64,000 bases of DNA from Chlorogloeopsis fritschii PCC 6912 (GCF_000317285.1 NZ_AJLN01000107.1:60636-124635); one strand, 5' to 3'; positions 28,212-36,900 are shown, numbered from the stretch's first letter. Notes: generated by a model from the sequence alone, not told the origin. Program-made: numbers and translations.

Positions 28212-28991
28212 CTAACCATTAATTGCCTTTAAAATAGCTTCTGAATGTGTAACAAAACCAAAACACTGCTTGACGTTATATAAAGTTGCTAACCAACAAT
28301 ATTCAGGAGAAGTTGTGGCAGTACAATCTTGGACTAGTATGCAGTCGTATCCTAAAAAGTTAGCATCTTGTAAAGTAGCCATAACACATTGATCGGCATT
28401 GACGCCAGCAAAAAATAGTGTTGTTCTGCCTATATTCCGCAGGATACTATCTAACGGAGTATCCCAAAATCCACTCATTCGGTATTTATCAACGCGAATA
28501 TCCTCTGGTTGTTGTTTTAGTTCGTCTACTACTGCTGCCGCCCAACTACCAGCCACTAGTACCTTAGCACCATTACTAGGCAACGGATCGCCCAATCCTA
28601 CGCCTTCGCCTGTAGGGTTGTAGACGTGACGCAAGCCTGCACTAATATTGAGTAAATCAGGGCGATTACCCCAATTTAACCAAATTACGGGAACATTAAC
28701 TGCTCGCAATTCTGGTAATAAGTTTTGTAAAGGTTTTATCGGTTGACGTGCTGGGGTAACATCTACACCGATATGCGCCAACCAACCATCGGGGTGGCAG
28801 AAATCGTTTTGCATATCGATGACGAGAATGGCAGTTTTTGCTAAATCTAGGCGCAGAGATTTAGTTTCTGTTGATAAGATAACGGGTTGTGGGTTTAAAG
28901 GAGGACGAGTAATATCTGCGATCGCCTGATTGACTGCCCAAGCATTTGGTGGAACTCCTAATTGCCGAAGAGGTAGATTCATAAGTTGCAA
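28212..28991 (-). CDS. Isochorismatase-like cysteine hydrolase
   Basis: A 259-residue enzyme of the isochorismatase superfamily with the Asp-Lys-Cys triad: Asp in AILVIDMQNDFCHPDGW (near residues 55-71), Lys in IRVDKYRMSGFWDTP, and the nucleophile Cys in GVNADQCVMATL near 196-207. The superfamily includes nicotinamidase, biuret hydrolase and ureidoacrylate amidohydrolase (RutB); the amidase class fits the Cys nucleophile better than isochorismate hydrolysis. It is divergent from the amidohydrolase gene (75 bases), a shared promoter region. Together they suggest hydrolytic breakdown of an amide or N-heterocycle. The stop codon touches the composite repeat. Confidence 0.88.
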   Translation of the reverse strand: MQLMNLPLRQLGVPPNAWAVNQAIADITRPPLNPQPVILSTETKSLRLDLAKTAILVIDMQNDFCHPDGWLAHIGVDVTPARQPIKPLQNLLPELRAVNVPVIWLNWGNRPDLLNISAGLRHVYNPTGEGVGLGDPLPSNGAKVLVAGSWAAAVVDELKQQPEDIRVDKYRMSGFWDTPLDSILRNIGRTTLFFAGVNADQCVMATLQDANFLGYDCILVQDCTATTSPEYCWLATLYNVKQCFGFVTHSEAILKAING

Positions 28992-29065
28992 CGCTCAACA
29001 CCATGTTTTACTTTTTAGCGTGAATTCCTTCTGTCGCGTGTCATTACTTAATTAAGGTTAAAATT

Positions 29066-30463
29066 GTGAGCTTTACAATTAAGAATGTTTTAATTCCTGT
29101 TGAAGATAGTTACGCCACTTTTGATGTACAAGTTGTGGACGGAACTATTTGTGCTATTGCACCGGATCTGGATGTCATGGGCAGCGAGATTAACGGTAAA
29201 AATAAACTACTACTGCCCGGATTTTTCAACGCCCATACCCACTCATCGGAAATGTGGCAACGGGGGATAATGTCAATGTTGCCCCTGGAATTATGGCTGG
29301 CAGAACTTTACGATTTTGCACCTCTAGATCTAGAGAAAGTTTACCTCAGTGCTTTGGGAACAGCAGTAGAAACTCTACTTTCTGGCGGCACAAGCGTCGT
29401 AGATCATTTGGTGTTGATTCCCGGCAAAGAGTTAGAAACAATTGCCACAGCAGTTCGTGCTTACCAAGAAGTTGGGATTCGTGCTTTTGTCGCACCCTTG
29501 ATTCAAGACGAATCTTTAACTGCTGGCATTCCTTCTGGGGAAACTCAACAAAACCATGAGCCTTATTTTCGCCCGACTCAAGCCACGCTGGCAGTGATTG
29601 AAGAGACGGTAAAGCAATTTCATCATCCGGAGGAGGGTATCAGTATTTTAGTGGCTCCTACGGGGATTCAACTGTGTTCTGATGCTTTATTTGCGGGATG
29701 TATTGAGTTAAGCGAAAAGTATAATCTTTGCCGTCATTCCCACTTGTTGGAAACTAAAGCGCAAGAAAAGCTAGCCCAAGAAAAATACGGTTGTACTGCT
29801 GTTACCCATCTCAAGCGCATCGGTTTTTTAGACTATCGCACCACCCTAGCCCATTGCGTTCACTTGAGCGATCGCGACATTACTATCCTCAGTGAAACTC
29901 AATCTACCGTTGTTCACAACCCTTTAAGTAACTTGCGTTTAGGCAGTGGCATTGCCCCAATTTTAAAATATCGTCAGGCTGGGGTAAACGTGACATTCGG
30001 CTGTGATGGAGCTTCTAGCAACGACTCTCAAGATTTACTAGAAGCAATAAAAATTGGTTCTATCTTACACAACGTCACCGACTTAGATTATCAGCACTGG
30101 ATTACACCCCGACAGGCGGTAGAAATGGCGTCTTTAGGCGGTGCCAAAGGATTGAATATGGCTGATCAACTTGGTTGCCTCAGCGTTGGGAAAAAAGCTG
30201 ATTTGGTAATGTATGACCTCACCAACTTATCATTGCTACCGCGTACAGATCCAATTGGTTTACTAGTTTTAGGACGTCCTAGTAATGTAGTTGATAGCGC
30301 TTGGGTGAATGGCAAACAAATTGTTGCTAACGGGAAAGTGACAACAATTGATGTTGATAATTTGCGGCAACAATTATTTAACCACAGTCAATGGCATACT
30401 CAACGCCTATCTCCAACTGTTACCCAAATTGAACCCCATTATCGTTCTGTTATGGGTTTGTGA
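29066..30463 (+). CDS. Amidohydrolase of the TRZ/ATZ (hydroxyatrazine/guanine deaminase-like) family
   Basis: A 465-residue metal-dependent deaminase. The metal ligands are visible: HxH in FNAHTHSSEMWQRG near residues 54-67, His in HSHLLETKAQE, His in LAHCVHLSD, and Asp in FGCDGASSNDSQDLLEAI near 312-329. The SND segment resembles 8-oxoguanine deaminase and hydroxydechloroatrazine ethylaminohydrolase. The start is GTG 29066. The C-terminal part returns to the small composite domain (GKKADLVMYDL). It is divergent from the cysteine hydrolase; the substrate may be a purine-, pterin- or triazine-like ring, but cannot be fixed. Confidence 0.88.
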   Translation: MSFTIKNVLIPVEDSYATFDVQVVDGTICAIAPDLDVMGSEINGKNKLLLPGFFNAHTHSSEMWQRGIMSMLPLELWLAELYDFAPLDLEKVYLSALGTAVETLLSGGTSVVDHLVLIPGKELETIATAVRAYQEVGIRAFVAPLIQDESLTAGIPSGETQQNHEPYFRPTQATLAVIEETVKQFHHPEEGISILVAPTGIQLCSDALFAGCIELSEKYNLCRHSHLLETKAQEKLAQEKYGCTAVTHLKRIGFLDYRTTLAHCVHLSDRDITILSETQSTVVHNPLSNLRLGSGIAPILKYRQAGVNVTFGCDGASSNDSQDLLEAIKIGSILHNVTDLDYQHWITPRQAVEMASLGGAKGLNMADQLGCLSVGKKADLVMYDLTNLSLLPRTDPIGLLVLGRPSNVVDSAWVNGKQIVANGKVTTIDVDNLRQQLFNHSQWHTQRLSPTVTQIEPHYRSVMGL

Positions 30464-30640
30464 TGAAAGGGCGATCGCATGATTGTAGTGTAGGCGATCG
30501 CTTGTCAATTCATCTTTAGCACAACGATGCGAATACTAAACTACAAAACTAGTTGCGATCGCCTAATTTATATGTAGATTGAGTGTCAGCATATTTACAA
30601 ATTACCCAAAGATTCATAGAAAATATTGGCAAATATTGTC

Positions 30641-30913
30641 TTATGGAAAAATCTTATAAATCTCTTTACGATGTGCAACTCGTTGACAAATTAATGTTTG
30701 TGTTTCTTTGTCAACAGTAATACCTATTCTGTAATTGCCTACACGAATCTTATATTTATCATCGTAGCCCTTCATTTTTTGCAAATAGCCTAATTCAAAT
30801 GGATTTTCTGACTCTAGTTCTTGAAATACAATTGGTTCTATCCGGGCTTGAACATCTTCTGGTAAATCTGCCAAATCTTTTAAAAACCTTTTAGTATATT
30901 CAGCTTTCCACAT
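30641..30913 (-). CDS. RelE/ParE-type toxin
   Basis: A 90-residue protein of the RelE/ParE superfamily: WKAEYTKRFLKDLADLPEDV at the N-terminus, LQKMKGYDDKYKIRVGNYRIGITVD in the centre, and a basic end (RVAHRKEIYKIF). The RVGNYRIG and VAHRKEIYK segments are the mRNA-interferase type C-terminus. It follows its putative antitoxin with a 14-base overlap (30900-30913), the typical coupled layout. It should act as a translation-blocking toxin kept in check by complex formation. Confidence 0.85.
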   Translation of the reverse strand: MWKAEYTKRFLKDLADLPEDVQARIEPIVFQELESENPFELGYLQKMKGYDDKYKIRVGNYRIGITVDKETQTLICQRVAHRKEIYKIFP

Positions 30914-31112
30914 TCTTGTTTTTCAAATACTGGTAATATTTCCAAGCTTCATCTTTAGAGAGGCGCTCTTCATCTTTCGATTCTTCCATGAGCTGTACCA
31001 AGCCATAGTTTTCCAAGATTTCTTCAATTTTTTCAAAGTCAGCTATAGGAATTTGTACAGCGATAGGTTGCTGATTTTCATCCATGACGTAATTTTTGGT
31101 TATTTCTAGCAT
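30900..31112 (-). CDS. Antitoxin partner of the RelE/ParE-type toxin
   Basis: A 70-residue protein encoded directly before the toxin and overlapping it. Residues 1-25 (MLEITKNYVMDENQQPIAVQ) give the short N-terminal strand seen in Phd/YefM-like antitoxins; the middle IPIADFEKIEEILENYGLVQ is helical and the end, with DEERLSKDEAWKYYQYLK, is charged and would wrap around the toxin. The gene order antitoxin-toxin and the overlap support the call more than the sequence alone. Antitoxins of this type also repress their own operon. Confidence 0.8.
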   Translation of the reverse strand: MLEITKNYVMDENQQPIAVQIPIADFEKIEEILENYGLVQLMEESKDEERLSKDEAWKYYQYLKNKNVES

Positions 31113-31159
31113 TTTTATGACATTTGATTGATTGTTTGCAAGTCCTATTTACTATTTTA

Positions 31160-31333
31160 TCAGTGACAAGCCAAAGCTAAATTATTAAGTTCATCAGAAC
31201 CACCAATAGACTTTGGTATCAAATGGTCTACTGTAAATCTTGTTGTGGCAATGCGTTCTGGAGAATGGCAATACTCGCACAGATAATTCGCTCGTCTTCG
31301 CACAATTTCTTTAGTAGCATCATCAATCGTCAT
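31160..31333 (-). pseudogene. HNH endonuclease, truncated
   Basis: A 57-residue frame begins at ATG 31333, four bases into the end of the upstream broken gene (ATGA overlap). It reads MTIDDATKEIVRRRANYLCE, then YCHSPERIATTRFTVDHLIP and KSIGGSDELNNLALACH before a stop. CEYC and VDHLIPKSIGG are the zinc-knuckle Cys pair and the DH of an HNH nuclease. Intact members continue with a second Cys pair and about 100 more residues, which are missing here, so the product is unlikely to be active. Confidence 0.8.
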
Positions 31334-31655
31334 TTTTGAGCTACTAGCATCGCATTTATATGGGTGAAAATTCTATCAAGTTCTCCAATTTCTTCAAGTT
31401 CGATAACTTCTTCTGGAGTACATATCTCCGAAAAAGAATGTAGAGACGCGAAATTTCGCGTCTCTACAAGGATTTCAGATAACGCAGAATTAATTTCTGG
31501 AGATGTCTAGTTAGTAAATCAACCTTTTTGCGTTCTAAAAGTTCTTCCATTCGTGCTTGCAGTTCATCGTTAAATTTGAACAGGTGAAAACTATCCAACT
31601 TTTCTACTTTGATACTTCCAAGTAAGGATGAAGGTCTAGCAATTACAGTCGTCAT
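31330..31655 (-). pseudogene. Small HNH-associated protein, interrupted by a miniature element
   Basis: The frame from ATG 31655 reads normally to ELQARMEELLERKKVDLLT, then runs into foreign sequence and a stop. On the other side of the insert, a second frame resumes as TPEEVIELEEIGELDRIFTH and INAMLVAQK, ending at the ATGA overlap with the HNH remnant. The two halves join as DLLT/TPEEV. Small proteins of this type preceding HNH genes are common in Nostocales; the role is unknown, perhaps regulatory or antitoxin-like. Confidence 0.8.
31420..31508. mobile_element. 89-bp miniature insertion in the HNH-associated gene
   Basis: The insert lies between two ACT trinucleotides (31417-31419 and 31509-31511, as read in the gene), a likely 3-bp target duplication. 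Its ends are imperfect inverted repeats (AGACATCTCCAGAA against ACATATCTCCGAA), and it carries the 28-bp perfect palindrome 31440-31467 (GTAGAGACGCGAAA and complement). With the duplication it adds 92 bases, causing a frameshift as well as a stop. Confidence 0.7.
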
Positions 31656-31754
31656 ACTCAGCGCGACACAATTTATAATATGTGTTTTTATTGTAGTGCT
31701 TTAAGTCAAGCTATATATAACAACCCTAAATCAGTTGTGAAAATTGAGAGAGCC

Positions 31755-31787
31755 AGATCCCCGACTTCTTGAAGAAGTCGGGGATCT
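31755..31787. repeat. Perfect 16-1-16 palindrome
   Basis: AGATCCCCGACTTCTT (31755-31770), G, then its exact reverse complement (31772-31787), followed by TATTG. It has the form of a REP element. There is no nearby gene end that needs it as a terminator. Confidence 0.85.
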
Positions 31788-32026
31788 TATTGTTTACGAA
31801 TGATTTAGGAATACCATATTAGACCTCTTACAAAAGTTGAATTAACCCCCTCATACTGTTTTACTTTAAGGTTGATACAAATAGGCAGCAGAGGGGCAGA
31901 GGGAAAATTATTTGTATCTCTCATTTAGTGAAATGGTATCAGTCTTTGGAAAACGGGGAAAAAATCTTACTCTCTCCCCTTATTAAGGGTTAGGGTAAGG
32001 TTTTGAAGATTCATACAAGAGGTCTA

Positions 32027-32320
32027 TTAACATTACAAGCCGATGCATTAACATTGCAAGCCGATGCAATAACATTGCAGGCTGATGCATTAACATTGCA
32101 GGCTGATGCATTAACATTGCAAGCCGATGCATTCGCATTGCAGGTCGATGCAATAACATTGCAAGCCGATGCAATAACATTGCAGGCTGATGCATTAACA
32201 TTGCAAGCCGATGCAATAACATTGCAAGCCGATGCATTCGCATTGCAGGTCGATGCAATAACATTGCAAGCCGATGCAATAACATTGCAAGCCGATGCAT
32301 TCGCATTGCAGGTCGATGCA
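32027..32320. repeat. 21-bp tandem array, 14 units
   Basis: Fourteen contiguous 21-base units of the form TTAACATTGCAAGCCGATGCA, with first triplets TTA, ATA or TTC and CAAGCC/CAGGCT/CAGGTC variants. Because 21 is a multiple of 3 and the unit has no stop, frames on both strands stay open; the plus frame would encode the heptad ALTLQAD. Variant order suggests block duplications. It may be noncoding repeat DNA. Confidence 0.92.
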
Positions 32321-32451
32321 AGTACTTGCAACACAGCTAATCACGGGAAAATCCCACAACCAAACATGAAAATTTCTTTTCTATTGTCTAGCCTCTAGTT
32401 CCGTTCCCTGTTCCCTTCTTCCAACACAGGACTAATTGACGAGTTCTAAAA

Positions 32452-33819
32452 TCATCCGCGTCGCCAAATCTTGATATTTCCGCTAGTATCTCCAGCAGCA
32501 AGCCAACTTCCATCGGGGCTAAATGCAATAGAACTAACCAAGTCAAAATGACGGAGAGTGCAAATTTCTCTACCTGTTGCGACTTCCCATAGTTTGATAG
32601 TTTGGTCGAAACTACCACTAGCTAAAATTTGTCCATCACTACTGAAGGTGACGGATCTAATATAAGAGGAATGACCAGTCAGGGTGCGAATTTCTCTACC
32701 TGTTGCTACTTCCCACAGTTTGATAGTGTAGTCATCACTATAACTACCACTAGCTAAAATTCGCCCATCAACACTGAAGGCGATAGAATTAACAACTGAG
32801 GAATGACCAGTCAGGGTGCGGATAAGTTGACCTGTACTTAGTGATAACAAGTGAATAATCCTACCTGCAACACTTGCTATAATATCTCCCTTGGGACTAA
32901 GGGCTGTTGTTCCAGAAATCCCCAAAATATTGTGAATGCATTCCCAAGATGGGGGTGTGTAGGGAGGAGATGTTACTGGTTGTGTTGGTGGTATGGGACT
33001 TGCACCCAACAAATCCAACCACTCCTGCACCGACTGGGGACGAAATTTGTAATTTAGCGCCATCCCTTTCATAATTGCCTTATTCACCCTATCGCTAACG
33101 CTGGAATTCAAATCTTTTGGTGGTTGCAGGGTAAAGTTTTGCAGTCTGGCGGGTGCTGGCATGGGTAACTGTCCAGTCAGCAAAGAATACAGTGTTGCAG
33201 CTAAGGCGTAAACATCAATATATTCTCCTCGTTCGGCATCGGGGACATACTGCTCAGGGGGCGCATAACCAGGGGTAAGATTTTGTGTATGTTGTTGGAC
33301 TCCACCGGGAATAAATTGTCTGGCAATACCAAAGTCAATTAGTACTGCTTCTTGTTTCCCCGCGCGTATCATGATATTGCTCGGCTTTAAATCCCGATGC
33401 AGCAAACCTTTTTCGTGAACTACAGTCAATGCGTTGCCAATTTGCCGAATGTATAGTAGTGCGTCTGTTTCTGGTAAAGCGCCTACTGTAGTTATTTGCT
33501 CACTTAAATCCTCACCTTCAATGTATTCCATCGCCATACATGGCAAATTCACCTCATCAAAGACGTTTTCTACCTGCACTATATGAGGATGGCGACACAA
33601 AGCCAGTCGCAATGCTTCATCCCGGAAGTCTTGGCGTAATTTGTCTTGCTTGGTTATCCAGGCGGGATGATTTAGGATTTGTTCTCTGAGGGTTTTAATT
33701 ACTCGCAATTCACCACGTTTGTTTTTGGCGAGGTAAGTAATCCCAATTCCACCTTCGCCAAGCTTTCTTTCAATAAAATAGCGATCGCCAAACAACGACT
33801 GTCCTGGATTCCACACCAT
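32452..33819 (-). CDS. Ser/Thr protein kinase with C-terminal WD40 repeats
   Basis: A 455-residue eukaryotic-type kinase of the family common in filamentous cyanobacteria. Start chosen at ATG 33819, giving MVWNPGQSLFGDRYFIERKL directly before the glycine loop GEGGIGITY (21-29); an upstream ATG (33879) would add a non-conserved stretch. Catalytic landmarks: Lys42 (VIK), Glu in DEALRLA, HRDLKPSN at 141-148, DFG at 162-164, then PGYAPPEQY in the activation segment. Residues about 325-455 carry WD40 blades (DYTIKLWEVATGREI, SFDQTIKLWEVATG, NIKIWRRG). Only three to four blades are present, too few for a closed seven-blade propeller. It presumably phosphorylates soluble targets; no membrane segment. 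Confidence 0.93.
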   Translation of the reverse strand: MVWNPGQSLFGDRYFIERKLGEGGIGITYLAKNKRGELRVIKTLREQILNHPAWITKQDKLRQDFRDEALRLALCRHPHIVQVENVFDEVNLPCMAMEYIEGEDLSEQITTVGALPETDALLYIRQIGNALTVVHEKGLLHRDLKPSNIMIRAGKQEAVLIDFGIARQFIPGGVQQHTQNLTPGYAPPEQYVPDAERGEYIDVYALAATLYSLLTGQLPMPAPARLQNFTLQPPKDLNSSVSDRVNKAIMKGMALNYKFRPQSVQEWLDLLGASPIPPTQPVTSPPYTPPSWECIHNILGISGTTALSPKGDIIASVAGRIIHLLSLSTGQLIRTLTGHSSVVNSIAFSVDGRILASGSYSDDYTIKLWEVATGREIRTLTGHSSYIRSVTFSSDGQILASGSFDQTIKLWEVATGREICTLRHFDLVSSIAFSPDGSWLAAGDTSGNIKIWRRG

Positions 33820-33931
33820 AAGTAATAATCTTGAGATTGTGGTGTTTATTTTGGATAGTAACAGACAGTTGTTTAGCAACCAATAAATTAGCTTGAAAAT
33901 AGGGTTGGGGGAACTCTTAACAGGGAGATGC

Positions 33932-34663
33932 TTAAACTTTCAGGCTCCTACAAACTGCATCGGAGCGATGTAGGGATTGCCAAAAGTCTAGAATTTGTTC
34001 TGCCACAAGCTTTGGGTGGAAGAAGTGAAAAAAATGACGTCCTTTTTGACATTCCCAAAGGCGATCGCCCTCCATCAAAAACGGCTGCCATCCTTGCAAA
34101 GTGTCGGATTCTACAATGATATCGTCTCGGCTACCACAAACCATTAAGGGTACGGGAACTGGAGAGGGAGGTACACTTAACCGCTTAAATAAAGAATGAG
34201 GTGAGAGCGAGCAATCTAAGTCTTGCTCCAATAGCCTTTCTAAACGCTGAATGGTTTGTTCATTCTGATAGCCAAATAGGTTATACACCATCGCATTGAG
34301 AATCTTTTGCCGACTCAAGTACGGGCAATGGCTATAGTAATGAGCTTGCCAGTCAATGGCTGCATCAGCACCTACAGCTAATAGGGTTAAAGATTTAACT
34401 TTTTCTGGATATTGACGAGCATATAGTAGCCCTAATAATCCTCCCGTACTATGCCCAATCAAATGCACTGGTTGATTGCTTGATTCAAGATAATTATGCA
34501 GCAGTTGGATTGCAACATCTAAGGAACTTGCTTCATCTTGAGTTTGAGTATATTCCCACCGGGCAATAGAGACATGATGTGATAATTCACATAACAGTGG
34601 TTGAGCAAAGCACAATAGACTAGAGCTTGTATTTAACCAAATGACATCTGGCTGTTGAGACAT
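33932..34663 (-). CDS. Alpha/beta hydrolase at the end of the isi cluster
   Basis: A 243-residue alpha/beta hydrolase. The nucleophile elbow is HLIGHSTGGLLGLLYARQY near residues 62-80 (GHSTGG), with the acid in VPLMVCGSRDDIIVESD near 170-186 and a His in GRHFFHFFHP near 208-217. There is no signal peptide. It is the last of four codirectional genes (isiA, isiA-psaL, isiB, this gene), 156 bases after isiB, a spacer filled with ATTAACTATTAAC-type repeats. Its position fits a third function in the iron-stress operon, such as hydrolysis of a lipid or chlorophyll ester, but this is not shown by the sequence. Confidence 0.82.
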   Translation of the reverse strand: MSQQPDVIWLNTSSSLLCFAQPLLCELSHHVSIARWEYTQTQDEASSLDVAIQLLHNYLESSNQPVHLIGHSTGGLLGLLYARQYPEKVKSLTLLAVGADAAIDWQAHYYSHCPYLSRQKILNAMVYNLFGYQNEQTIQRLERLLEQDLDCSLSPHSLFKRLSVPPSPVPVPLMVCGSRDDIIVESDTLQGWQPFLMEGDRLWECQKGRHFFHFFHPKLVAEQILDFWQSLHRSDAVCRSLKV

Positions 34664-34819
34664 TATATTTTTCCTGCAAGTAATTAGAGTTGCGATTTTG
34701 TGAAGGCTGCTAAGGGCTAATGGTTAACAGCTAAGGGCTAACCGCTAACAATTATTATTTGATAACTCATCAATTAATGATTGGCAATTAACAATTAACT
34801 ATTAACCATTAACTATTAA

Positions 34820-35332
34820 CTACAAACCAAACTCTCTTTTCAGTTGAGCAACCCAGGCTTTAATACGCTCGTCAGTTAAGTCAGATTGGTTATCTTCATC
34901 AAGAGCTAAACCGACAAATTTACCATTTCTCAATGCTTTGGATTCGTTGAAGTCATAGCCATCTTTAGACCAATATCCAACTGTAGTGCCGCCAAGTTCG
35001 GTAATTTTCTCTTCCAATATACCCATTGCATCCTGAAAGTTATCGGCATAGCCAACTTGGTCACCAGTTCCAAAATAAGCTACCTTTTTACCACTAAAAT
35101 CAATATTATCTAGCTCAGGAAAATAACCTTCCCAGTCGCTTTGTAATTCGCCAATATTCCATGTAGGACACCCAATAATTAGATATTGATAGTCTTCAAA
35201 GTCACTATCATCTACATCTATGATGTTATGTAATGTGACTACATTTTCTCCACCAAATTCTTTCTGAATTATCTCTGCAACAGACTCTGTTTTACCTGTT
35301 GTAGTTCCAAAAAATAGACCAACTTTTGACAT
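34820..35332 (-). CDS. isiB: Flavodoxin, iron-stress induced
   Basis: A 170-residue long-chain flavodoxin that replaces ferredoxin in photosynthetic electron transfer when iron is scarce. Start at ATG 35332 giving MSKVGLFFGTTTGKTESVAE, with the FMN phosphate-binding loop FGTTTGKTES; the longer frame from 35344 adds only MEQN. Isoalloxazine-binding residues appear in CPTWNIGELQSDWEGY (about 54-69; Trp in W-N-I-G) and FGTGDQVGYADNF (about 87-99; Tyr). Length matches cyanobacterial IsiB. It follows the isiA-psaL fusion with a 28-bp palindrome in the 90-base gap. Confidence 0.96.
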   Translation of the reverse strand: MSKVGLFFGTTTGKTESVAEIIQKEFGGENVVTLHNIIDVDDSDFEDYQYLIIGCPTWNIGELQSDWEGYFPELDNIDFSGKKVAYFGTGDQVGYADNFQDAMGILEEKITELGGTTVGYWSKDGYDFNESKALRNGKFVGLALDEDNQSDLTDERIKAWVAQLKREFGL

Positions 35333-35365
35333 ATTTTGCTCCAATCAGATGTTTCATTAATCTCT

Positions 35366-35393
35366 GTAAAGACGTAGGATTCTACGTCTCTAC
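35366..35393. repeat. 28-bp GTAGAGACG-type palindrome
   Basis: GTAAAGACGTAGGA with TTCTACGTCTCTAC, a near-perfect inverted repeat. It belongs to the same family as 31440-31467 and 63882-63909. It lies between the isiA-psaL stop and the isiB start and could form a processing or attenuating hairpin in the mRNA. Confidence 0.75.
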
Positions 35394-35424
35394 ATAACTA
35401 AATCAAGTTCGTAGCGAAGTATGC

Positions 35425-36900
35425 TTAGGCGATCGCACCAAACACAGCAAGACTATTCAATAGCAGATAAGCGAAGATTGCTCCACCAATTCCACCTATC
35501 AAAAAGCCTTCAGTAAATTGACTCCATCCTTCCGTAGAATTGATAGCTTGTGGCACGCTGGGAACTGTTGCAACCTGTCTTTCAAAGCTGGTAGTGCCGT
35601 AAATCGAAAAACCAATCGTGACGATGACAATTAAACTGCCTGTGGCGATTAAACCAACCAAGTTACCCACATCAGCATTGCGTAATGAGGCTAATGTAGC
35701 AAAAGGCCCAACCAACCAATAACCATGAGCCATGCCAATTTCCAATCCTCGTGCCAGAGGAGATATACCAGGGCGATAAATTGGCAAATATTTCAAAAAC
35801 TTCAGTGTCAAATCAGAAGAGTTAACTGCACTTGCTTGATTGCTCATTGGGCGATTTACTTGCGGTGGCTGAATCATGTCACCATTTTTGAAATCAAATC
35901 CGGCTTCAATTGCACGGGCGCGTAGTGCGTGCCAAATATGACCTAATAAGAAGATGATCGCTAAGACAAAATGGAAAGTAACTAACCAACCACGCACGGA
36001 AACTAAGCCATCAGAAGTAGCGATCGTGTTAACTGGGCCATAGAAAACTTCCGGATAGACGGTGTTATTTTTTAACGCAAAGTATGCCGCCAAAAAGCCC
36101 ATGTATGCAACAGCACCAATGCTGTAAGACAGATATGCTTCCCCTGAGTAAATCAAAACTCGACGCGCCCAGGCAAACGGCTTAGTCAAAATGTGGAAAA
36201 TGCCACCGCCAATTAACATTAAACCAACCCAGATATGACCGCCGACAACATCTTCCAGGTTATCCACAGCTGCCATTCCATCTGCTCCCCAAACTCCAAA
36301 TAGGTAGCCAAAGATGCGGAATGGGTTGAGCGTTGGATGATTGATTACCCTGACATCTCCACCACCAGCTACCCAAGGATCAAACAATCCGCCCCAAAAC
36401 ATCGCCTTAGCAACCAGAAGCCAAGCACCCAAACCTAAAATCGTCAGGTGAATGCCCAAGATTGTTGTCATCTTGTCTTTGTCTTTCCAGTCATAGCCAA
36501 AAAAGCCAGCCAAGGTAGGATTATCTTCTAACACCTCTGGCCCCAGTAGGGAGTGGTAAATGCCACCCGCAGCCAAAATCACCGAGGGTATCAGATGCAA
36601 AACGCTGATGACAAAGTAGGGATAGGTGCTAATAACTTGCCCACCAGCACCGACACCAAAACCGAGAGTCGCTAGATGAGGTAGTAAGATTAATCCTTGC
36701 TCATACATTGGCAGATTGGGATTGAAGCGTGATAGCTCAAACAGCGTCATTCCCCCAGCCCATAACAAAATCAATGCAGCATGAGCAACATGAGCGCCCA
36801 ATAATTTACCTGATAGATTGGTGAGACGAAAGTTACCTGCCCACCAACCAACATCGGGTATTTGTTGCTTGTATGGGCTATCTGTAATTACTGCTGTCAT
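35425..36900 (-). CDS. IsiA (CP43')-PsaL fusion chlorophyll-binding protein
   Basis: A 491-residue antenna protein in which a six-helix CP43'-like chlorophyll domain is fused to a PsaL-like domain. Residues about 1-345 are IsiA-like ([40 protein letters not shown], and [10 protein letters not shown] before the junction). Residues about 360-485 resemble photosystem I subunit [41 protein letters not shown] and [20 protein letters not shown]. Such fusions are known in some heterocystous cyanobacteria and may place antenna next to PSI at the trimer/monomer interface. It lies between isiA and isiB on the same strand. Confidence 0.94.
   Translation of the reverse strand: MTAVITDSPYKQQIPDVGWWAGNFRLTNLSGKLLGAHVAHAALILLWAGGMTLFELSRFNPNLPMYEQGLILLPHLATLGFGVGAGGQVISTYPYFVISVLHLIPSVILAAGGIYHSLLGPEVLEDNPTLAGFFGYDWKDKDKMTTILGIHLTILGLGAWLLVAKAMFWGGLFDPWVAGGGDVRVINHPTLNPFRIFGYLFGVWGADGMAAVDNLEDVVGGHIWVGLMLIGGGIFHILTKPFAWARRVLIYSGEAYLSYSIGAVAYMGFLAAYFALKNNTVYPEVFYGPVNTIATSDGLVSVRGWLVTFHFVLAIIFLLGHIWHALRARAIEAGFDFKNGDMIQPPQVNRPMSNQASAVNSSDLTLKFLKYLPIYRPGISPLARGLEIGMAHGYWLVGPFATLASLRNADVGNLVGLIATGSLIVIVTIGFSIYGTTSFERQVATVPSVPQAINSTEGWSQFTEGFLIGGIGGAIFAYLLLNSLAVFGAIA

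Noticed and set aside
27942..28232. Several frames of 60-96 codons within the composite repeat
   Set aside because: GC-rich repeat DNA gives long open frames by composition; all copies are noncoding in the other loci.
32027..32320. CRISPR array
   Set aside because: The units are contiguous 21-mers without unique spacers; it is a tandem repeat.
31983..32398. Long frames on both strands across the 21-bp array as real genes
   Set aside because: They are open only because the repeat period is divisible by 3 and lacks stops; no start context or domain supports any of them.
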